Below the pieces are notes generated by a model that was not told where the DNA came from, made no database searches, and saw nothing but the letters and a program-made list of their open reading frames with translations. A DNA stretch of 64,000 nucleotides. Origin: Pseudoxanthomonas broegbernensis (GTDB lineage Bacteria > Pseudomonadota > Gammaproteobacteria > Xanthomonadales > Xanthomonadaceae). The DNA lies in assembly GCF_014202435.1 (NCBI RefSeq), contig NZ_JACHGU010000002.1, positions 620,001-684,000 of the forward strand. The letters run 5' to 3'. Both the position numbers and the translations under genes were made by a program. Below, piece by piece: positions 9,243-16,726 of this stretch (position 1 is its first letter; each line of letters begins with the position of its first letter).

Positions 9243-9962
9243 TCATGCCGTGGGCGCTTGGTAGGCTTCTGCCAAGTAGCGCAAGGCGCTCTTATCCGCC
9301 TTAGTAGTGGCCAGGAATGCACGAATTGCTATCAGGCTCTTCGGCCCCAAACCCTTGATGTCCAGTAACTCCGTGTCGCTGGCCTTGTCCATCTTGGCCA
9401 AGGTATTGAAGCCAGCATCGAGCAACGCATCGCGCACTGGCTTGGAGGCAGGCAAGAGGTGGATGGTGCGCGGCAATGCGTCCTCCACTAGGTCCTTGGC
9501 GGTATGAAATGTGCGGTAGGGCGTGCCACCTGGTCCGGTGCCCTTGGCGAGTGCCCGCAACGCAGCCTCTTTCTCTTGAATCGACTCATTGCCCTCGGTG
9601 ATCAAGCGATAGGCTATGAGGAAGGCTAGGTAGTCACCGCCATCAAAAGGGATGTGGCCGATTTCTGAGGCCATGCCAACGCTATCGAGGAAGTGTTCGC
9701 CTAGATCGGGTAACCAGATGCCCTCCCACATCTCCTCAGTTATGGTTGGTGGGCCGCCCGGTGTGCGCGAGACCGTGCGTCCGTGTTGTTTTAGGACTGC
9801 TAGCGATGTTCGACGTTGCATCGTGGCACTGAACCGCCAGCCGGTGATAATGTCCTCATTGCCCGATACGGAATCGTGCACGGGCATATCGTGCCGTTGC
9901 GAATAGGGCGATGGAGTGGGCTGAGAAGAACCACCGAACAGACGGCGCAGAAAGCCAATCAC
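9243..9962 (-). CDS. Unknown island protein with C-terminal helix-hairpin-helix domain
   Basis: A 239-residue protein starting with GTG at 9962, whose first bases overlap the stop of the upstream gene (GTGA at 9962-9959). The N-terminus MIGFLRRLFGG is followed by a Pro/Ser-rich linker, then a region with GWRFSATMQRRTSLAVLKQHG that I do not recognise. The C-terminal 70 residues contain LLDAGFNTLAKM and LLDIKGLGPKSLIAIRAFL, a helix-hairpin-helix pair like that in the RNA polymerase alpha C-terminal domain or DNA repair proteins, so DNA binding is plausible. No catalytic motif is evident. Translational coupling ties it to the 287-residue protein before it. Function unknown. Confidence 0.75.
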   Translation of the reverse strand: MIGFLRRLFGGSSQPTPSPYSQRHDMPVHDSVSGNEDIITGWRFSATMQRRTSLAVLKQHGRTVSRTPGGPPTITEEMWEGIWLPDLGEHFLDSVGMASEIGHIPFDGGDYLAFLIAYRLITEGNESIQEKEAALRALAKGTGPGGTPYRTFHTAKDLVEDALPRTIHLLPASKPVRDALLDAGFNTLAKMDKASDTELLDIKGLGPKSLIAIRAFLATTKADKSALRYLAEAYQAPTA

Positions 9963-10822
9963 GAGCCGTCTCCAAAGAGCTTGTTGGCAATGGTCACCAT
10001 CTGCTGGGTTTTCTCTTCACTGAGGTCAGGGTGGGTCCAGAAATGAGTTTGGCGGCATTCGCGGATGCCTTCATCCTCAACGAAGATGGCGGCGCAGGTG
10101 GAGACGGCGACTGTCGAAATGCGGCCCGTGGATAAATACCGCAATAGCGTGTTGTGGAAGTGAGTGACGAAATTTATGTTGCACTCATTGAGCCCATAGG
10201 CCGCGTGTTGAATGGTTGACGCGGTCACGATCTGATCGGGTGGAATAACCAGGTCTTCAATAGCTACGGCCAGAATGCCCGGTAAACCCGTGGCTTCAAT
10301 CTGTGCAACACCTTGTGAGAATGGCTTGGTGGCGTTCTTTATGGAGTAAAGCCGTTTGCAGGCAACGGCGATGTCACCCGCAGGTGTGCTGACCACGATG
10401 TCGGGTTCGGCCAGCATAGAGGGAAGGCCTCGTTCATTGAGCTGCTGCCACAACTCCAGCTCCCACAACTTGTTCTTGGCCAGTGAGGAGATGCGGGAGA
10501 ATGGGTCGAGGCTGCCTCGGCCAAGGTCCGCCAAATGCCTGGCGCGGTTGGGGTCATTGGCCAAGGGGAGAGCAGCCCAAGCAATCTTGTCCAAGTGTTG
10601 TCCCCGAATTAGCGGCACCGGGTCGCTATCGCTCACGATGGTGCCGCCTTCCCAGTCATTGGCCAACTTAATGGCATGGGAAATAAGTTGGGCCAGTGAG
10701 CTTTGTGGATGCAGTGGAACCCCAGCCTCCGCATACAGGGCCTGTAAATCCTGGGCGGATTTGCGCGCATCCAAAAAGGTAGAACTCAGGCGATGAATAA
10801 TGCTTCGGTCGAGGACGCTCAT
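9959..10822 (-). CDS. Unknown island protein, possibly a degenerate PD-(D/E)xK nuclease fold
   Basis: A 287-residue protein of unknown function starting MSVLDRSIIHRLSSTF at an ATG at 10822. Around residues 115-160 it has a helix LWELELWQQL, then EPDIVVSTPAG and IAVACKRLYS. The order Glu-helix, PD strand and then xCK resembles the PD-(D/E)xK nuclease core, but the acidic residue two before the Lys is Ala. The C-terminal part contains FVTHFHNTLLRYL and a Cys pair. It starts about 200 bases after the hamB stop and is coupled to the next gene by a four-base overlap. It may be a separate defence module or a helper of Hachiman. Confidence 0.72.
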   Translation of the reverse strand: MSVLDRSIIHRLSSTFLDARKSAQDLQALYAEAGVPLHPQSSLAQLISHAIKLANDWEGGTIVSDSDPVPLIRGQHLDKIAWAALPLANDPNRARHLADLGRGSLDPFSRISSLAKNKLWELELWQQLNERGLPSMLAEPDIVVSTPAGDIAVACKRLYSIKNATKPFSQGVAQIEATGLPGILAVAIEDLVIPPDQIVTASTIQHAAYGLNECNINFVTHFHNTLLRYLSTGRISTVAVSTCAAIFVEDEGIRECRQTHFWTHPDLSEEKTQQMVTIANKLFGDGS

Positions 10823-11020
10823 GGCCCAAGTATGGAGTAGGGGGCGAGGAGGGCTGTTGCCGTCGGTGCCCTGGAAGTCCGGACGGCTCTCCAGGTTGTT
10901 GGTCGCATGCGGACACCTATCGACAGTTCAAGGAGACAGACGAAGCTGGGGCGCTAAATGGATTCGGCGCCACGGTGCCTACGGAGTTCCTTGGGCTAAC
11001 CTCGTAGAGTGATGGCATGG

Positions 11021-13183
11021 TCAATCGAAAGTCGGGACATTGCGCAGCTGCACATGCAGCCCCAATCCAGTTTTCGCATCGAGCACCAATTCTTGCTCGA
11101 ATTCAGTTAGTCCTTTGACCCGTTGAATATCGATGCGCCGCAATTGTTCCAATGCCTCATCCACTGTGTCGTGGGCAGCAAAATGTGGCCGCAGTTTTTC
11201 GGCTATCTGAAGTGGCACCCCATATTCATCGAGCGCGACTAGGCCGCTGGTTGAGAACATGTTTTCAACGGAGGCAGCATAAGCTGAGTAATCCCCTGCA
11301 GTGCCGAGCCAGTCTCTATAGATGGCTTCCTGGATGCGATGCAATGCCATCAAGTATCGAGGAAAATGAAATCCTGCCCATGTTCGAACAAAATCGAGCA
11401 CATCTTCAACAGCGCGATCCGCATCTGGAGATTCTTGCTCGGCTAGCTCTCGAACAATCAGCCCTTTTACGCTTCTGGCTTTCGCGAGACGGTTAAGTTT
11501 TAGAGCTAGTTGACTTCCGGAAACTACGCCGCCACCTATGCGCTTCTTGCCTATAAAGAATTTCCAGATGAGTTCGCAGGTGTATTTCAATTGATCATAA
11601 TCAGGAAAGCCTGTCCAACGGAGATTCGCAAAGCCCGCCGAGCCTTGGGCTTGTAGGTGCTTTGCAAGATCGTTTTGGGCTGCCGGGTCAATGCCGGCGT
11701 TGCTTCGAAGAACTTCGAAACTCAGTAAGGAGTGCGCTTCTAACGCATCAATTCGAGCTCGTGATCTGGGGGACAAGAACTCATCGTCAAGTTGGATCAA
11801 GAGCGATTCTGGAGTCGAATCATCTTGATTTACGAGCGGGATGTCGACAAATGGAAGGTCTTCTTGGGGTGGGGTATTGAAAAGAAATACGCGCCCAACA
11901 AAATGCCGCAGCATGCGTCCTGAGCGTCCCCTAATATTATTGAAGGTGAAGAAGTCGAACTTTTTCTGAGCTACACGATTGTCAAAAACGATTACGTTCT
12001 TGGCCTTAGTGTTTACTCCTTCAATTAAGGTGGATGTGCATACCAAGAAGGGAAGCTGCCCTTTGTTGAATTGACGAACTGCATATTGAGCTAGTGCACG
12101 AGGAACCTTGCCGTGATGGACGCCGATGCCGGTGAGAAAGCCCCGCGCAACCGCCCAGTCCGGGTGGTAGTTGGCAGCTAACCAGTCATATGCGCCCTTT
12201 AGTCTTCCGCCATCTGAGCCCACTCCTGCTGCGGCTAGGGCTGTTGCGACTCGTCGTGCACTTGCCGGGGAAGCGCAATAGATGAGTGTGGAGTCATTGA
12301 GTGCTCGGCATAGTTCGATCAGGGTTCCTTTGCTGTCTCCTTCACCCGTATGGACATGCACTTGCTCGGTCACAACGGTGGCATAGTCTGTGTCAACAAA
12401 CGACGATCCTGTGAGATTAGCCAGTCCGTCAGGGATCTGTTTGATGCTGGGTCCAAGCATGTAGAACTGGGCTCCAGTCTTCAGTAAGCGGTGGAGCGCC
12501 TGATTAAGGAGAAGGGCTCGATCTATGTCTTGCCGTGGGTCAAGTTTATAGAATTCGTCAATAACGAATAGGTCAATTTTTGGCAAGTTATCTACGTCTA
12601 ATACTCGTTCCTGAGTCATGACGAAGATGTTGTTTGTTTCCAGCTTCTGAGTTGGATGTGTCAATAATTTGAAATCTCGGCCGAAGCGTTCTGCCAGCCT
12701 GCGGCGTGTCTCATCAATTAAGGCAATCGTGGGCACGACAACAGCAATATTTCTGTATTTCTTTGATGCGATCAGGGCATCAATAAGAAGGCTCTTTCCA
12801 AAGCTTGTTGGGGCACTGAGAACAATGCTTTCTCCATTAAGAAGGCGTTGATATACTTCAGCTTGTTTTCGATGGAGGACAACATCAGTCATCCCATTGG
12901 GACGATGGGCTTCGAGTGCCAATTCATCCCGAACGCTTAGATCGTCATTTGCGATGTAGGGGTATAGTCCTCTGGCCCGAGCTAAGCTCTCAACGATTAC
13001 GCCACATTCACCGAATGACGCCTTGTTCTCCAATGCATACAGAATGGCAGCTTGGATGGCGATGTCATCAAACTTGCCAATGGCTGCGCGACTAACCATT
13101 GAGGCGAGTTCTTGTGCAGCCCGAAAAGGATTAGCCTCAATCGACTTTGGGTCTGATAGCGCAATAGAAGATTCGGTGCTCAT
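11021..13183 (-). CDS. hamB: Hachiman defence protein HamB, SF2 helicase
   Basis: A 720-residue superfamily 2 helicase. Walker A is APTSFGKS at residues 124-131, motif Ia is in VVVPTIALIDE, and the Walker B box is VIDEFY (DEFY at 209-212 instead of DEAH). The second RecA domain shows VCTSTLIEGVN and motif VI RGRSGRM at 418-424. A long C-terminal region of about 290 residues has no motif I can name. In Hachiman systems HamB is the DNA-sensing helicase that holds and releases the HamA nuclease. Its ATG overlaps the hamA stop (ATGA at 13183-13180), as expected for a stoichiometric complex. The AT-rich codon use marks it as foreign to the flanking chromosome. Confidence 0.88.
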   Translation of the reverse strand: MSTESSIALSDPKSIEANPFRAAQELASMVSRAAIGKFDDIAIQAAILYALENKASFGECGVIVESLARARGLYPYIANDDLSVRDELALEAHRPNGMTDVVLHRKQAEVYQRLLNGESIVLSAPTSFGKSLLIDALIASKKYRNIAVVVPTIALIDETRRRLAERFGRDFKLLTHPTQKLETNNIFVMTQERVLDVDNLPKIDLFVIDEFYKLDPRQDIDRALLLNQALHRLLKTGAQFYMLGPSIKQIPDGLANLTGSSFVDTDYATVVTEQVHVHTGEGDSKGTLIELCRALNDSTLIYCASPASARRVATALAAAGVGSDGGRLKGAYDWLAANYHPDWAVARGFLTGIGVHHGKVPRALAQYAVRQFNKGQLPFLVCTSTLIEGVNTKAKNVIVFDNRVAQKKFDFFTFNNIRGRSGRMLRHFVGRVFLFNTPPQEDLPFVDIPLVNQDDSTPESLLIQLDDEFLSPRSRARIDALEAHSLLSFEVLRSNAGIDPAAQNDLAKHLQAQGSAGFANLRWTGFPDYDQLKYTCELIWKFFIGKKRIGGGVVSGSQLALKLNRLAKARSVKGLIVRELAEQESPDADRAVEDVLDFVRTWAGFHFPRYLMALHRIQEAIYRDWLGTAGDYSAYAASVENMFSTSGLVALDEYGVPLQIAEKLRPHFAAHDTVDEALEQLRRIDIQRVKGLTEFEQELVLDAKTGLGLHVQLRNVPTFD

Positions 13184-14007
13184 AAAGCTTTCATCGCCTC
13201 CAGCTTCGCGTGAAGCTCCTCGACTAGGATCTTCTTTGTCTTCAACGGAACTAGGAATAGGTGAATTCTGTGCGGAATTGCGCTTGTGCGCGTATCAAAT
13301 CTTTCCTTGATATTTCGCATTTCCGCCACTAATGCCTCTTTATATTCTTCCGAAAAAGATTCATGCTCGGCAGTTGACTTTCCGTCATATGTTAGAAGCA
13401 CTGGGATGCAAAATGCATTGAACACTTGATCCAAAGAAGTTCTTTCATCCAAAAGTGCCATCAGCTGCTGTGCGTGAGGCCAGTGCTCGTCAACTTTATT
13501 CAGAATTGCTACGAATTCACTTCGAAGATAATCGGCCGCCAGGTGCTGTTCCAGCTCACCAGTCACGTCTCGAATTGCGGCGGATATGTCTTCATAGAAC
13601 TTAACTTCACCAAGCCAGAGCTCTAAGCCGCTCGCTGAGGGGACAACATGCACCGCATCAAATCCTTTGACGGTGTCATTCGCTGCATCCTTGTAGTAAA
13701 TCTTGGAAACTGCAGGCAGCGTGTTCATGGTCATCTTCAGGATGACATGGAGTAGTAGCTCTCCAAACTCGCCACGGTTTTTGAACTTGCCAGTGCTATA
13801 GACGGCTTTGGCCGCCTTTCTGATCATTCTTACGGCAGACTCGTGCCCAATCTCGCTATATTCACTATAGGTAAGGCAGAAATCTGGAAGTGATTCCATG
13901 AGGTAATCGGCAAGTGCTGAATGTCTCCACTTTTTCGCTTCATAGCCCGCGCATAGGCCAGTGATTGATCTATCACTGGCAAGTTCATGCAAAACGAGTT
14001 GTAACAT
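13180..14007 (-). CDS. hamA: Hachiman defence protein HamA, DUF1837 nuclease
   Basis: A 275-residue DUF1837 protein. The conserved LCAGYE and LPDFCLTYSE segments lie in the first 50 residues. The nuclease core shows GFDAVHVV with D117 and LWLGEVKFYED with E134 and K136, which fits the D-ExK catalytic set of HamA. The RGEFGELLLH helix (about 79-87) precedes it. In described systems HamA degrades DNA when freed from HamB during phage infection. It is the first gene of the island operon. The Shine-Dalgarno-like AGGGG touches the ATG directly, so translation start may be weak or slightly elsewhere. Assignment rests on these motifs and the adjacent helicase. Confidence 0.88.
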   Translation of the reverse strand: MLQLVLHELASDRSITGLCAGYEAKKWRHSALADYLMESLPDFCLTYSEYSEIGHESAVRMIRKAAKAVYSTGKFKNRGEFGELLLHVILKMTMNTLPAVSKIYYKDAANDTVKGFDAVHVVPSASGLELWLGEVKFYEDISAAIRDVTGELEQHLAADYLRSEFVAILNKVDEHWPHAQQLMALLDERTSLDQVFNAFCIPVLLTYDGKSTAEHESFSEEYKEALVAEMRNIKERFDTRTSAIPHRIHLFLVPLKTKKILVEELHAKLEAMKAL

Positions 14008-14425
14008 CCCCTGTTCTCATGGCTTGAGACGCTGGTGCCCCAAAGATTACGGTAGCAGAATTCCAGTCAGCTCCGTCATTGTCGGCATACTGTTTGTGTG
14101 TGTCGGTTGAGTGGGGGCTGGCACGACTTGAAGGTTTGTGCCGTAGTGCCTCGATCGAGGGCATGGCGAAACCCATCTATTTCTTTGCGTTATGCCACTT
14201 TGGTGGCCAAGAATCTGCATTGCTGAATACTGATGGTTGTTCGCATCTCAATCAGCGTGGACAACTGATGCGTCCAATCGCAATTCAGTGATCAAGAGGG
14301 ACCGATCTGGCTAACCCCAGGGTGCGCCGCCAGTCCAATTCCACCTGAGGGTGGCTGGGGTAGCAGCAGCACCGATCGCAATGTTCTTTGGGGTGGTGGG
14401 TGCCATGCGGTATCCTTTTCTGACT
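14008..14425. other. Non-coding stretch upstream of hamA
   Basis: About 420 bases between the hamA start and the island tRNA. It must contain the promoter of the minus-strand defence operon, but I could not pick a convincing -35/-10 pair. A 70-codon plus-strand ORF (14079-14291) has no clear ribosome site or recognisable sequence, so I did not call it. No CRISPR or retron structure was seen. Confidence 0.45.
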
Positions 14426-14502
14426 GGCCCCGTAGCTCAGCTGGATAGAGCGGTCGCCTCCTAAGCGGCAGGTCGCGCGTTCGAATCGCGCCGGGGTCAC
14501 CA
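14426..14502 (+). tRNA. tRNA-Arg (anticodon CCT), island-borne intact copy
   Basis: A complete 77-base tRNA with CCA. Parts are GGCCCCG acceptor, D-arm GCTCAGCTGGATAGAGC, anticodon stem GTCGC/GCGGC around CTCCTAA, T-arm GCGCG TTCGAAT CGCGC and 3' CGGGGTCACCA. It reads AGG codons. It differs from the split chromosomal gene in the D-loop, anticodon stem and T-stem, so it is not a simple duplicate. It lies inside the island, about 200 bases from the right end, and very likely replaces the destroyed host tRNA. Confidence 0.95.
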
Positions 14503-14626
14503 TTCCCTTTCGATGGTCTACCGGAGGGTGCCGTCGTGCTCAATAGGACGGGCGGGCCCCGCCGGGTGGAGCCTAGGGGTTGGGCCGCCGCTTGGGCTGA
14601 ACCGCACTGGGCAGGACATAGTCATT

Positions 14627-14644
14627 TGTCCCAGACGTGTCCCA
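14627..14644 (+). repeat. Paired TGTCCCA sites, right end of island
   Basis: TGTCCCA at 14627-14633 and 14638-14644, the same 11-base distance and orientation as the pair at 9101-9118. They lie about 60 bases inside the right attachment core. Confidence 0.55.
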
Positions 14645-14704
14645 GAATTGTTCGTGTATGTAGCGCTGGCCCATAAAACAAGGGGTTTCCCGCAGCGCAC
14701 GGTG

Positions 14705-14716
14705 CCCCTCCTAAGG
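14705..14716 (+). repeat. Right attachment site core (attR)
   Basis: CCCCTCCTAAGG, identical to 8974-8985. It joins the island to the 3' part of the host tRNA-Arg gene. Confidence 0.85.
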
Positions 14717-14752
14717 GGAAGGTCGCACGTTCGAATCGTGTCGGGGCTGCCA
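14705..14752 (+). pseudogene. tRNA-Arg(CCT), 3' half
   Basis: CTCCTAA GGGGA AGGTC GCACG TTCGAAT CGTGT CGGGGCT G CCA is the anticodon loop, variable loop, T-arm and acceptor 3' strand of the gene whose start is at 8945. The GGGGA arm pairs with TCCCC of the 5' half, and CGGGGCT with its GGCCCCG. Upstream, GCGCACGGTG is island sequence, so no D-arm is present here. Confidence 0.92.
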
Positions 14753-14792
14753 CTTCCCCATGTCCGGGCCGTCACCGGCGCGGGACGACTCC

Positions 14793-14873
14793 GTAGGAGC
14801 GCCCCCGGCGCGATGGGCTTTTCCGGACATGGCCGCGCGTACGCGAAGGGGGCGCGCCCAAGGGCGCTCCTAC
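14793..14873. repeat. REP-like inverted repeat, type 1
   Basis: GTAGGAGCGCCC at 14793-14804 is the exact reverse complement of GGGCGCTCCTAC at 14862-14873, which would give a large stem-loop in the tgt upstream region. Similar extragenic GTAGGAGCG...CGCTCCTAC units are common in Xanthomonadaceae. A relative with CGCAGGAGCG and GGGCGTTCCTGCG lies at about 36283-36375. Confidence 0.6.
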
Positions 14874-14879
14874 AAGTGA

Positions 14880-16055
<1,176 letters not shown>

Positions 16056-16140
16056 GGGTCCGGCGGGATCGGGACCGAAAGGCGTTAGGGGCCGGGCACA
16101 GCCGGCGACCGTCATCCCCGCTTGCCGGCCATTGCATGGT

Positions 16141-16178
16141 CCGGGCCATGCCGCCGACCGGAGTCGGCTCCTGCAGAA
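16141..16178 (-). repeat. REP-like element, type 2
   Basis: On the minus strand this reads CTGCAGGAGCCGACTCCGGTCGGCGGCATGG in two parts: a GGAGCCGAC head, then GGTCGGCGGCATGG. The same pattern (GGGAGCCGATTTCAGTCGGCGACATGG) occurs on the plus strand at 38079-38104. It lies in the 280-base gap between tgt and yajC, which has no other recognised feature. Confidence 0.5.
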
Positions 16179-16335
16179 GGGATGAGGGTGAGCGGTGGCA
16201 TGCCGAGGGCAAGGCGCCGGCGTCCGCCCGGGAACCCTGAGCGGCCAGAACGGTCGCACCCAAGGCTTGCAAAGGGCCGGGCGCGCCCCTATGGCATAAT
16301 CCCCCGCTATTTTCCGCACGACACTGGAAGACCCC

Positions 16336-16668
16336 ATGAGCCTTCTCGCCTCCCTGGCCCCGACCCCCGTCCTCGCCGCTGCGCCGCAGGGCGGCGGCCT
16401 GGGCATGCTGCTGTTCCCGGTCATCCTGATCGCGATCATGTACTTCCTGATGATCCGCCCGCAGATGAAGCGGCAGAAGGAGCACCAGGCCATGCTCGGC
16501 AAGCTCTCGCGCGGCGACGAGGTGCTGACCAACGGCGGCGTGGCCGGCGTGGTCATCGACATCGGCGACAACTTCGTGACCGTGGAAGTGGCCGACAACG
16601 TCCGCATCCGCGTGCAGCGGGCCGCCATCGCCAACGTGCTGCCCAAAGGCACCTTGAAGTCCGCCTGA
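16336..16668 (+). CDS. yajC: Sec translocon accessory protein YajC
   Basis: A 110-residue single-pass inner membrane protein, the same length as in E. coli. After a short N-terminus (MSLLASLAPTPVLAAAP) comes the helix LLFPVILIAIMYFLMIRPQMKRQKEH, the signature of YajC, and then a small cytoplasmic beta domain (GDEVLTNGGVAGVV). It associates with SecDF and SecYEG. It is followed 58 bases later by secD and expressed with it. Confidence 0.97.
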   Translation: MSLLASLAPTPVLAAAPQGGGLGMLLFPVILIAIMYFLMIRPQMKRQKEHQAMLGKLSRGDEVLTNGGVAGVVIDIGDNFVTVEVADNVRIRVQRAAIANVLPKGTLKSA

Positions 16669-16692
16669 TCCTCCCGTCCCACCGCTGAGCGT

Positions 16693-16725
16693 GGTCCCGC
16701 GAGGCGGGACCGCGCGGGGTCCCGC
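16693..16725 (+). promoter_or_regulatory. Possible bistable hairpin before secD
   Basis: GGTCCCGC occurs at 16693-16700 and 16718-16725, with its exact complement GCGGGACC between them at 16704-16711. The middle arm can pair either way, but not both at once. The downstream pairing would hide the GGGG at 16716-16719, the likely ribosome site of secD, and would end one base before the ATG context at 16727. The upstream pairing leaves it free. A switching role is inference. Confidence 0.4.
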
Positions 16726-16726
16726 A

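Larger units (their letters stand above)
8974..14716. mobile_element. Genomic island in tRNA-Arg(CCT) with Hachiman defence genes and a replacement tRNA
   Basis: The island is bounded by identical 12-base cores at 8974 and 14705, giving a unit of 5731 bases. Inserting it split the tRNA-Arg gene. Inside are four minus-strand genes (hamA, hamB and two unknown genes) and a complete tRNA-Arg(CCT). The base composition is clearly more AT-rich than the flanks, and codons such as AAT, GAA and TTT are common. Paired TGTCCCA sites near each end look like recombinase arm sites. There is no integrase, relaxase or phage structural gene, so the element is either decayed or moves with an integrase supplied in trans. 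Confidence 0.88.

Noticed and set aside
14079-14291. A 70-codon plus-strand ORF upstream of hamA
   Set aside because: No good ribosome site, no recognisable domain, and it runs antisense to the likely hamA promoter region.
14285-14543. Minus-strand ORFs over the island tRNA (proteins with ARFERATCRLGGDRS-like text)
   Set aside because: These are antisense translations of the tRNA-Arg gene, a well-known source of false proteins.
8986-14704. A CRISPR array or retron in the island
   Set aside because: No regularly spaced repeats and no reverse transcriptase gene were seen. The repeats at the ends are simple 7-base pairs.
16267-16300. TTGCAA and CATAAT upstream of yajC as a promoter
   Set aside because: The spacer is 22 bases, too long for sigma-70. 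The -10 box alone is not enough.
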